From Chitinophaga sp. LS1 (GTDB lineage: Bacteria > Bacteroidota > Bacteroidia > Chitinophagales > Chitinophagaceae), in contig NZ_CP128362.1 in the NCBI RefSeq assembly GCF_034274695.1, positions 8,434,501-8,498,500 of the forward strand: a stretch of DNA of 64,000 nucleotides, given 5' to 3'. Shown piece after piece: positions 6,463 to 14,218 of this stretch. A program made the position numbers and the translations under genes. How positions within the stretch are numbered: position 1 is the stretch's first letter; each line of letters begins with the position of its first letter. The notes below the pieces were generated by a model. It worked only from the letters and a program-made list of their open reading frames with translations, was not told where the DNA came from and made no database searches.

Positions 6463-8856
6463 TCAACTACCAGCTCTTCCTGTATTGGTTTCTGAAGAAT
6501 GTGCATTACCTGTCTTTAATTTTTTATTCCCGAAATTATATCTCATGGTTAGACCTACCTTCCTGGCATCATTATAACCACTGTTGGTAATCAAGATCCC
6601 ATTTGCTATATAGCTGGAAGAAAACTTCCTTGTCCTGAAAATATCATTTACGTTCAATCCTATTTGTAGTTTGCCATTCGGGAATCTATAACGTCCTGTA
6701 ATATTGAAGTAGTAATATCCCGCATTCTGCTCTATATCGCTTACATCTTTAGATTGATAATTAAACTCTACACCTCCTGCCAGGGTTTTATCTTTATTAA
6801 AATAGAAGGTATTGTTACTCCTGAAAATCGCCCCCCAACCATCAGTAACAGCAGCCGTTGAAGAAAGAGAAGATCTTGCACTGTTATAATAAACATATAC
6901 CTCGTTCACACTTTCTAACCACTTAATATTTGCCTGATAATAGGAGACCCCTGCCTGAACAAATTGAGAAGAAAGGAAGTTAGCATACTTTGTAGCCGTG
7001 ATTTTGGTATCTTCATCCGGGATACCTATAACACCGATCTTGTCATCGCTAAAGCTATACGAAAGAGAAAAATTCAGATTATTACAGGTTTCTGAAATAG
7101 AAAAATTATTAGTGATAGAAGGGGTTAGATAAGGATCTCCCTCTAGATATTGGTACTGACTCAGATAACGGCGAAAAGGATTCAGAAATGTAAAGGATGG
7201 TCTATTGATCCTTCTTCCATAATCAATGGTCAGCTGATTTTTATCATTGAGCTTGTATTGCAGGTAAACTGTTGGAAACAGATTGAAATAATTGTTATGA
7301 TTGATCGTGTCTGAACCATTATATGAATGTCCTTTCGTTTGGGTATATTCTCCTCTCAATCCTGACTGAAAGGTCAGCCGCTTTCCAATAGTAGTGCTAT
7401 AGTTAAGGAACAGTGCCTGCGTATTTTCATTCAATTTAAAAACATTCCTGCTGTAAAAATCATCGATCCCTATTTGATGCGTATTCAAATCCACATCATT
7501 ATCATTCTTAATAAAATTAACTTTAGCACCAAATGACAGATCATGTTTTTTAGCTGGCAACTTTACAATTGCATTAAGTGAATAAAATTTAGAAGATTGA
7601 AAATTATTGGACGTTAGCTGAGAATATCTATCTGTTAATTCATGTCTTTCTCCATCATACAAATTATTGTCTATACTCCTTGGTAAGGCAGAATGATCTA
7701 TCGTCCAGTCAGCATCAACGGTTAATTGTTTTTTATGAAGAGAGTCCAGGAATTTTTCATAATGTACATTCGCGCTGGCTGTCTTATAGGTGATATTATT
7801 TTTTATATATTGATCCGATATAGAGTCAATCCCCTTATTTTTATTTAAGAAAGTAGTATAATTATTACCTGTCTGATAAGGATAAGAATAGAGGATATTA
7901 ATAGAAGCACCTACCAGGCTATTTTTACCCAGATCAGCATCAAAACCAAACTGTCCACTCGCAAATTGAGAAAGCTCTTTCACATCATTCTTTGTAACCT
8001 GAGTTTGATCGCTATAATAAATGGAACCGGAATAAGAATCTAACCTGCTGCCTTTGGCGACGCCAGCAATTGCAAAATATCTTATATTCTTTTTGTTATA
8101 GTTCAGAGAAATATTGCTTCGGGCTAATTGTTCCCGGGTCTTCTGCGCATAAAGGGTCAATGTTCCATTGTATCCCAATTCTTTTTTTCTTTTTAGAATG
8201 ATATTAATGATCCCACTACTACCCTGTGCATTGTACATCGCTGGCGGAGTAGTCATAATTTCTATGCTTTCTACTGATTCAGCAGGAAGGGATTTCAAAT
8301 AATTAGCCAGCGCATCCGCTGAAAATTGCAATGGACGATTATTAATCATGATTGAGACTTCCTCCTTTCCGATTATACGAATCGCATTCCCATCCACTTT
8401 AACCTGAGGAGTTTTTGATAATAACTCCATAACATCGGCGCCATTAGTATTAATATTATTACTTACATTAAATATTAATCTGTCGATTTTCCTTTCTATA
8501 ATTGGTTTCTTTCCTTTTATATCTACCGAATTAAGTAGTTGGGTGTTTCTTTTCATTGCAATATTAATAGTGGTATCACCATCTACCCAAAGTGATAATT
8601 CCTTACCTCCATAATTCAAAAAGGAGAATTTCAACCGATAACTATTTCGTTCATTAATATTTAACTTATAATATCCAGTACTGTCGCTGAATGCTATCTG
8701 CTGTTCCCCTTTTCCAGCCTCTAATGTTATGGTAACCAGCTCTAAAGCAGAATTGGTAAGACTATCTGAGATCTTTCCCTGAAGAATATATTGTGCATAT
8801 AACCTAGCATTGAAAAATAATATTACGAGCGTAAAAAAAACAATCAGGCGCTTCAT
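6463..8856 (-). CDS. Outer-membrane beta-barrel protein with carboxypeptidase-like and TonB plug domains
   Basis: 797 residues. A signal peptide (to about residue 21, ending RLYAQ) is followed by a carboxypeptidase-regulatory-like fold (about 24-105, ILQGKISDSLTNSALELVTI), a TonB plug-like part (about 115-220, IERKIDRLIFNV and IMINNRPL), and a long barrel that ends in an aromatic strand before a short tail. This is the family usually listed as outer membrane beta-barrel protein or TonB-dependent receptor of Bacteroidota. It is the first gene of the RiPP run on this strand and may release, take up or protect against the peptide; that role is inferred from position only. Confidence 0.85.
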   Translation of the reverse strand: MKRLIVFFTLVILFFNARLYAQYILQGKISDSLTNSALELVTITLEAGKGEQQIAFSDSTGYYKLNINERNSYRLKFSFLNYGGKELSLWVDGDTTINIAMKRNTQLLNSVDIKGKKPIIERKIDRLIFNVSNNINTNGADVMELLSKTPQVKVDGNAIRIIGKEEVSIMINNRPLQFSADALANYLKSLPAESVESIEIMTTPPAMYNAQGSSGIINIILKRKKELGYNGTLTLYAQKTREQLARSNISLNYNKKNIRYFAIAGVAKGSRLDSYSGSIYYSDQTQVTKNDVKELSQFASGQFGFDADLGKNSLVGASINILYSYPYQTGNNYTTFLNKNKGIDSISDQYIKNNITYKTASANVHYEKFLDSLHKKQLTVDADWTIDHSALPRSIDNNLYDGERHELTDRYSQLTSNNFQSSKFYSLNAIVKLPAKKHDLSFGAKVNFIKNDNDVDLNTHQIGIDDFYSRNVFKLNENTQALFLNYSTTIGKRLTFQSGLRGEYTQTKGHSYNGSDTINHNNYFNLFPTVYLQYKLNDKNQLTIDYGRRINRPSFTFLNPFRRYLSQYQYLEGDPYLTPSITNNFSISETCNNLNFSLSYSFSDDKIGVIGIPDEDTKITATKYANFLSSQFVQAGVSYYQANIKWLESVNEVYVYYNSARSSLSSTAAVTDGWGAIFRSNNTFYFNKDKTLAGGVEFNYQSKDVSDIEQNAGYYYFNITGRYRFPNGKLQIGLNVNDIFRTRKFSSSYIANGILITNSGYNDARKVGLTMRYNFGNKKLKTGNAHSSETNTGRAGS

Positions 8857-9861
8857 GGTTAATTATAAATGCTTTATTTCGAAATCTTAATATTAATATG
8901 GACAGATTTTGGCAATAAGATCCTCCTTCGCAACATTGTAGCGAATATGCAATTAGTACTCCCAATTGAGTAACAGGTATTTTAGTAGAAATAAATATAA
9001 CTTGCCATTAGCACAAAGCCGATGTGAACACTTATGACATGACTGGTTGATTAAATGATCATGCCGGGTATAACACGATAAATTTTAATAATTATGATTT
9101 AAATTAAGCTATAGGTAAATGGTTGGGTAAATAATAATCAGATTCGCGCTTCTCACATTGTATAGTATATCCCGAGTAGTTTAACAACAAGACAAGTATA
9201 GGTAAAAAAAATTAAAGAAGGAAATTTAATTAATAAAAACATTGTTGTACAGAAAATACTGAAATAAAAACTTTAAAAAAATTTAACATCTAGTGATTGG
9301 TCATTGACTATAATTACAGAAATACTTATATCAAATTGGTTTACAATACTTAATAAATAAATTACTATTTTTCAACAGGTTTCCTTCCGCTCGGCAAGCT
9401 TAAATGCCTTCAATTCGAAAGATTTAAACGCTTTGTTGATATAAAAAAAACAGGGCAAGGAGTTACTAGAGACAAATCACTTTTTCTTAAGTGCTCTTCT
9501 AAAAGCACATTCCAAATTCCTTCCTTCGATAAAAGCTATAAATACTTAATCAAAAAACGAATAAAGGAGTTATAAGGGGAATAACTCAGCAATGAATATT
9601 GCATCCTATCCCTCCAATAATATCGATGAAACATTGTAATAAAATTTATAACGGCACTAGGTGGTAATTCTGATGCAACTGGGAACACTTATGTTTCCAT
9701 ATCAAACCAGGTATCACCCCAGGATATAAATGATATATGATCGTTAACTGGCTTTCAATAGATTTTTAATTTCATTTTACCAATAAAGTTGTGAATCTCA
9801 GATAAATCTTCCATAAACTGGTTCGAAACTTGTCCCCTCCACCCCGCAAGTTAAATTGAAA

Positions 9862-9890
9862 CCTCGCGCTTAGCGCGGGGTTTTGTTTTT
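9862..9890 (+). terminator. Rho-independent terminator
   Basis: CCTCGCGC at 9862-9869 and GCGCGGGG at 9873-9880 form an 8-bp GC-rich stem with a TTA loop, followed by TTTTGTTTTT. No intact gene precedes it on this strand. Confidence 0.75.
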
Positions 9891-9967
9891 TAGTCGCATG
9901 GATAGTCGAGTTCCGGCAGGTTCAACTTAATATTCTTACCCTATTTGATGAGGATTGACAGTTTTTT

Positions 9968-10004
9968 ATAAATAAAGTTAATTAATTGGTTCGAATCCCA
10001 GCGG
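9968..10004 (+). other. tRNA 3'-end-like fragment (possible attachment-site scar)
   Basis: The segment reads TTGG-TTCGAAT-CCCAG-CGGGATC-A, that is, an imperfect T arm followed by a seven-base acceptor strand and discriminator. No 5' half of a tRNA lies upstream. A terminator follows 20 bases later, as it would behind a real tRNA. It may be the duplicated 3' end that an integrative element leaves behind. Confidence 0.35.
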
Positions 10005-10021
10005 GATCACAGCCAACTTAT

Positions 10022-10052
10022 AAAACCTGCGCTGGTCACAGGTTTTACTTTT
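10022..10052 (+). terminator. Rho-independent terminator
   Basis: AAAACCTG at 10022-10029 pairs with CAGGTTTT at 10039-10046, followed by ACTTTTTT. It lies just behind the tRNA-like fragment. Confidence 0.65.
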
Positions 10053-10172
10053 TTAGTTGAGCGTTTAGTTGAGTTCCTTTTGTATAACCCCGATTTCTTT
10101 CCCGTACTTTATACAGGTTAATCAGCTTTTACTAAGTTACGAAATGTAAATCTTGAATTGCCTAACTTCTGA

Positions 10173-10835
10173 TTATCTTGTCTTGGTCAAGACGTGGATA
10201 ATTGTGCTTACGTGTTCTTTGACATTGTCTCTGCCTATTTGCATGAGTGTGTAATATTGGGATTTATGACATTTCCTCATTTTTTCTCTACTTCCACAAA
10301 AACACTGAGAGGTTCTGCCAAGATCTCCATTCTTTAGGAACTTTATAAGTAAGCCTAACACCTTTTCAGAATTGAGATTCATAAATAACTCTGTGTAATA
10401 TTGAAGAATACCTGCTAGTCCGTGTTCATATTCTCCATTAACATAGTAGCCTTCAACCATACGATGCGTTTGATTGAAAAAATATGGTATTACGGCTTCT
10501 TCATAGAAATCGAGTAACATAATCCCATTTTTGCATCGAATAATTTCTTCTGGTACAATTCCAATACAGCATGCTAAAGTGTCCTCATACATATGCCAGT
10601 CTGCAATTTTAGGTATTTTATTACTTACTTCATAAACAGAAGGAAAGCGGTTGGGATAACTGTTCGTACAGTGAATCTCTATTTCAAAGGTTTGCCAGTA
10701 TTTTCCATTCTGATCTACAATGTCTAACATGCCTTTAACTATGGGAAGTCCATCTAAAGACGATTTACTCAGTTGTGGATATTTGAGAATCAAACTATTT
10801 GATTGACTCTCAAATATCTCTCTGCTTTTATTCAT
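10173..10835 (-). CDS. E2 ubiquitin-conjugating-like protein with C-terminal SEC-C zinc motif
   Basis: 220 residues. The N-terminal ~150 residues fit the prokaryotic E2 fold: an FEIEIHCTNSYPNRFPSVYE strand pattern, then IPKIADWHMYEDTLACCIG, where a conserved His and the Cys pair near residues 88-89 stand where E2 enzymes have their active Cys. The C-terminus ends with a SEC-C motif, CFCGSREKMRKCH. Its start overlaps the stop of the CD-NTase fragment by four bases (ATGA), so the two were one operon. In short type II CBASS systems an E2-like protein modifies the C-terminus of the cyclic nucleotide synthase; this gene would have had that role. The gene is intact but its partner is truncated. Confidence 0.7.
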   Translation of the reverse strand: MNKSREIFESQSNSLILKYPQLSKSSLDGLPIVKGMLDIVDQNGKYWQTFEIEIHCTNSYPNRFPSVYEVSNKIPKIADWHMYEDTLACCIGIVPEEIIRCKNGIMLLDFYEEAVIPYFFNQTHRMVEGYYVNGEYEHGLAGILQYYTELFMNLNSEKVLGLLIKFLKNGDLGRTSQCFCGSREKMRKCHKSQYYTLMQIGRDNVKEHVSTIIHVLTKTR

Positions 10836-11368
10836 ATTTTCAAGCCCCCTGGACGATTAGTTGATGCACCTGTAAAAAGACCAACAGTAGCAGTGTTATT
10901 GCCTGTTTCATTTTTTGCTAAGTGGCATGGAAATCTATCGCCAAAATTTTTTTGCCAATGAGCACACGCATTAACTCCATTGCTCTCCTTTAGGGCCTCT
11001 TTTGCATTGGAGATAAAATCTGATAAACATTTCATAAAATAATCCTTGTTGGTATAGCTAGATAAAAGGTTTTCACCCTGTTCCGGAGTCGGTCTACCAC
11101 AACTGAAGTTTTTGGATAGAGTATATTCCATATTTACCATTGTTTCTTTCAAAGCAATATCATCTCGATCATGAGAATAGAAATTATTTACAACCAAAAT
11201 AGTCAACACCAAACCACTTGGCATTTTTTTGTCAACCCGCGCAAATTCTCGATAATCACACCACGCCTTTGTATATCTAACTAATCGTCTTATTTGTGGA
11301 TTAGCGTCAGCTATTTCATTGAACCAATTTACGGTAGCAATAATAATCCTCCTATCAGATGTTGACAT
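10832..11368 (-). pseudogene. CD-NTase (CBASS nucleotide cyclase), 5'-truncated: C-terminal half only
   Basis: 178 codons that match the C-terminal helical half of CBASS nucleotidyltransferases: NPQIRRLVRYTKAWCDYREF, then KKMPSGLVLTILVVNNF, RDDIALKETM, FSCGRPTPEQGE, YFMKCLSDFI and WQKNFGDRFPCHLAK. The N-terminal half, with the GS motif and the Asp triad that bind metal and NTP, is absent. The ATG falls in the loop of a terminator hairpin (11347-11377), so the 5' part has been replaced by unrelated DNA. A complete enzyme would be near 380 residues. As it stands it cannot make a cyclic nucleotide. The E2-like gene follows with a 4-base overlap. Confidence 0.75.
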
Positions 11369-11386
11369 TTTGATAGGAGTTTTTTT
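11347..11386 (+). terminator. Rho-independent terminator at the truncation point of the CD-NTase
   Basis: CTCCTATCA at 11347-11355 and TGATAGGAG at 11369-11377 form a perfect 9-bp stem, followed by nine T. It points along the plus strand, yet no plus-strand gene ends here. It probably came with the DNA that replaced the 5' half of the CD-NTase. Confidence 0.8.
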
Positions 11387-11750
11387 TTATTATCAATGAC
11401 TCCCAACGTTAGAAGTTTACGGGGGCGAAGCCCTAAATTCTATCTTTTTCTCTCAAACGATGTCTTAACTACAGTAGAACACAAAGCCAAACCATATTTT
11501 GACAGCATCTGTGATTTACCCAACCACTTGCCTTACTTACTAAATTGTAGCAATTTGAATCATTAACCTCGCATTAACCTTGTTCAATTGGTTAATTCCT
11601 TTATTCCGCTCCCGTTTTACATCATCGACCAAAAGAATAACCCCTATTTGAAAGGTTGCCATCGTCAAAGACTGATTTAATGATAAATGCAGGCAGTTTG
11701 AACCCGGAAAAAAACGCCACGCTGGAAGCCTGATCACTTCCCCCTTACGA
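11387..11750. other. Intergenic stretch, no supported gene
   Basis: A 65-codon open frame on the minus strand (11540-11737) shows no recognisable family, no neighbour on the same transcript and an odd composition; it is not called. Nothing else was recognised. Confidence 0.4.
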
Positions 11751-11787
11751 AAAGGTCTGCTACCTTAATTAGGAGCAGACCTTTTTT
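11751..11787 (+). terminator. Rho-independent terminator (may work in both directions)
   Basis: AAAGGTCTGCT at 11751-11761 and AGCAGACCTTT at 11774-11784 pair over 11 positions and are followed by more T on the plus strand. On the minus strand it lies just after the small gene ending at 11808, with a shorter T run. Confidence 0.75.
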
Positions 11788-11807
11788 TATAACTATCAGG
11801 ACCTAAA

Positions 11808-12005
11808 CTATTTTTTGATTATGAGGTGAGCCAGTTCTGAATCATTCATGATGTGTATATATTCGGCATTAACCACTTTCTGAATATCGGCGCGGATATG
11901 TAGAAAATTCCGTTCTACCATATCCTGTGTTACATACCGAATTTTGGGAATATTTTTGCAAGCTGCTTCCTCTGCTTGCAGAAGACACCTTCTTTTCATT
12001 TTCAC
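11808..12005 (-). CDS. Small hypothetical protein coupled to the lipoprotein gene
   Basis: 65 residues from a GTG at 12005, or 63 from the ATG at 11999. No family recognised. It has two Cys near the N-terminus (RRCLLQAEEAAC) and a charged helical middle. The GTG overlaps the stop of the upstream gene by four bases (GTGA), which suggests coupled translation. It has no signal peptide although its partner is a predicted lipoprotein. Confidence 0.4.
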   Translation of the reverse strand: MKMKRRCLLQAEEAACKNIPKIRYVTQDMVERNFLHIRADIQKVVNAEYIHIMNDSELAHLIIKK

Positions 12006-12562
12006 TCACCTGCATGAAGAATAAAGTATTTATCAAATGATTTGTCTTTAGGTATAAAAAAGTATGATGTATCTTTTGAAGTTAGTTCCAGCCAAGATCC
12101 TGCATTAACTTCAAGTAGAAACGACTTGCCACTTACCTTTATATGTGAATATAACTTACATTCCAGATGACTGTAGGCTAAATCCCAACCAATCCCATCC
12201 AGCGGCTTGCTATTTCTTAAGAGTTTAACAATGGTAGCTGAATCAAGATTCCATTTCTTACACCTAGAAAGATATTGCTTATCCGAGTCCTCATCAACAC
12301 CATACTTCTTAATTTGTCCTATCTCAATAGTGGTTGTATCAGTAATGATTACAGCAGTATCACTATAGGTTTTAGGTTCATTTTTCACACTAACAGGATC
12401 AAGTGCTGTATCATGGTGGGTTTGTTCGGGTACGGGTGCTGGTATGGAAACATTTTGTTCAATTACACTAGAATCGATAGTTTTATGACTTTCTGAAGAA
12501 CTGCCGTTTTTACATTTAAGACTGGTAAACATCAATATAAAAAATAAGGGAAATTTTTTCAT
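12002..12562 (-). CDS. Hypothetical lipoprotein
   Basis: 186 residues. The start MKKFPLFFILMFTSLKCKNG is a short lipoprotein signal with a Cys at residue 17; a Ser/Thr-rich spacer follows (about 20-85), then a folded part with KYLSRCKKWNLDSATIVKLL and IGWDLAYSHLECKLYSHI. The last part resembles small Bacteroidota proteins that do not have a known function. It is probably anchored in the outer or inner membrane. Confidence 0.6.
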   Translation of the reverse strand: MKKFPLFFILMFTSLKCKNGSSSESHKTIDSSVIEQNVSIPAPVPEQTHHDTALDPVSVKNEPKTYSDTAVIITDTTTIEIGQIKKYGVDEDSDKQYLSRCKKWNLDSATIVKLLRNSKPLDGIGWDLAYSHLECKLYSHIKVSGKSFLLEVNAGSWLELTSKDTSYFFIPKDKSFDKYFILHAGE

Positions 12563-12660
12563 AGTTAAAAGTTTGATTAAAATCTTTTCAGAATTACCTC
12601 TGTTTAGTCAAATTATAGTTCTTTACATATTATAGTCGAAACTTTGCACGGAAGCGGGTT

Positions 12661-13380
12661 TTGCATACATTTGCAATATCCCAAAAGAAAAGCCCAAACA
12701 GTAGAAACCGAACGGGCTTTATTAATAAACAAAAATATGAGTCGAAAATAAACAATTTCCGGCTCGTAGAGAGTCGGTTGTTACAATTTCTTCTCAGCTT
12801 TACATTTTACTTTAAGAGCAAGACAAAAGACGGAACATCAAATGCAGCTTCTTATTTGAAGGGGTTAATGGTTAGTCGACAACGTAATTGCCAGGTGATG
12901 GCAGAGGAGCTTCAAAATACCAGTCAGCAATGCTTACATCACTTTATAACCATTGGCAAGTGGTGTTATTCAAAGTTGATGGATAGGATAACATTAGATT
13001 TCTGGCATCTTTTACAACAGAGTGGACTGGAAGACGATACCTGTTTGATAATAGATGAAAGTGGCAATCCTAAAAAAGGAAGGCTCTCTGCAGGTGTGAA
13101 AAGACAATACTGCGGGCAAATTAGTAAAACAGAGAACTGTCAGGTCGGTGTCTTTGGCGCTCTATGTGGAGGCAGTTTGGTTAGCCTTGTACAAGCCAGA
13201 TTGTCTTTGGGATCGGAGTCGACCAAGATTGATCTTGCAAAGGAAATCATAGATCACGTCGTGTTGTGTTTAAAGATAAAGGTAAAATGGGTTTGCTTTA
13301 AATGCCTGCTCACCAATGGTTTTAAGCAATTGTACACCTCCTTTGCCTGCAAAATATGGTTAATCCTTATAGAAATATAA
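12661..13380 (+). pseudogene. DDE transposase (IS701-like group), 3'-truncated
   Basis: 239 codons. The frame carries YLKGLMVSRQRNCQVMAEEL, then LIIDESGNPKKGRLSAGVKRQYCG (the first catalytic Asp region) and ENCQVGVFGALCGG, the pattern of DDE endonuclease transposases of the IS701 type. After KIKVKWV the family would continue G-F-D-x-x-Y-G, but here it is replaced by unrelated residues and ends. About half of the enzyme, with the last catalytic residues, is missing. It lies between the CBASS remains and the RHS toxin locus and may have helped assemble this region. Confidence 0.75.
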
Positions 13381-13545
13381 GGATATTGTCTTACAAATAT
13401 TCTTACCTCCTCCGGTTTATAGTATATTTCAATTAAATTAGGCGAGGTCAGAATTATATTCAGGAGTTTTCTTTGGAGATTATTATTTCCTAATTTTGAA
13501 GGCTAATAACCTACATACGAATTTATAACAGCACTCGCGTTAATT

Positions 13546-13941
13546 ATGGCAAATTTATTATCAAAGTTAATAGGGGGATCGTTTTTTAAATCCAAAAAGA
13601 ATTTTACCATTTTTGATTTTCAAAAAGAAGAAGAACAATTGTTATTAAGATCTCAGGATGGGAATAAAAATGTAGATATTATCTTTCAAGGTGTACAGCA
13701 GATACAATTGCCAGTTTCATTCTCCGGCCTGAGTATCCGAATAGCAGATGCCAATAAGGTGAAGCTGCCCTATACGCAAAATGAGCATTCTTACAATAAC
13801 ACCTTATTTGAAATTATATCCTCCGGAGAAAAATTTTATTTGCTCGCTAAATTTTGTAAGATATACGAAAATGATCTCCCATTTAATGAAAGTAGCCTGA
13901 ATGGGGCCAGGGGTAAGGAAATAGCAGGTTCTGATAATTAG
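13546..13941 (+). CDS. Putative immunity protein, paralogue of the gene behind the RHS toxin
   Basis: 131 residues. It shares with the gene at 20483-20893 the core VDIIFxGVxxxQLPxSFxGLxIR and, further on, LFExIxxG ... Y ... YENxLxxNESS. No known domain was recognised and there is no signal peptide, so it should be cytoplasmic. One copy sits 270 bases before, the other 12 bases after, the giant RHS gene. Such twin genes often are immunity proteins for present and former toxin tips. The role is inferred from position only. Confidence 0.55.
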   Translation: MANLLSKLIGGSFFKSKKNFTIFDFQKEEEQLLLRSQDGNKNVDIIFQGVQQIQLPVSFSGLSIRIADANKVKLPYTQNEHSYNNTLFEIISSGEKFYLLAKFCKIYENDLPFNESSLNGARGKEIAGSDN

Positions 13942-14218
13942 CATTTATTTTGTGATTAATAAATTTATCAGAAAAAAAATGCATCCTTCAATTTATTTAT
14001 TAATTTGCCGCCCTTGAAATCAACTTATATGCTGTAGCAAAATTGATCCCTTATAACCGAGGAATACTTCTACGAGTTTATACAATTGTAATTTATGTTC
14101 ATTTCTATTAACCTATTAGGTGGGACAAGCGATTATAGCGCTTAGATTGTTCGCGTTTTTCATTGTGCCTTATTGAAGTATTCCATATTGTATAACCTAT
14201 ATCGATAATTGTAGTTTT

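Larger units (their letters stand above)
8857..10172. other. Gene-free AT-rich stretch with two terminators and tRNA-like fragments
   Basis: No convincing coding frame is seen on either strand. The left part should hold the promoter of the barrel gene at 8856. The right part has two hairpin terminators (9862-9890 and 10022-10052), each preceded by a short piece that resembles the T arm and 3' end of a tRNA: GGTTCGAA at about 9824, and GGTTCGAATCCCAGCGGGAT at about 9970. This is the pattern left by repeated integration and excision at tRNA genes. Confidence 0.5.

Noticed and set aside
9360..9445. Short minus frame INKAFKSFELKAFKLAERKETC with a stop
   Set aside because: It looks protein-like but is too short, and upstream frames are closed; no family can be named.
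11540..11737. 65-codon minus-strand open frame
   Set aside because: No family, no coupling to neighbours, and it lies between terminators in rearranged DNA.
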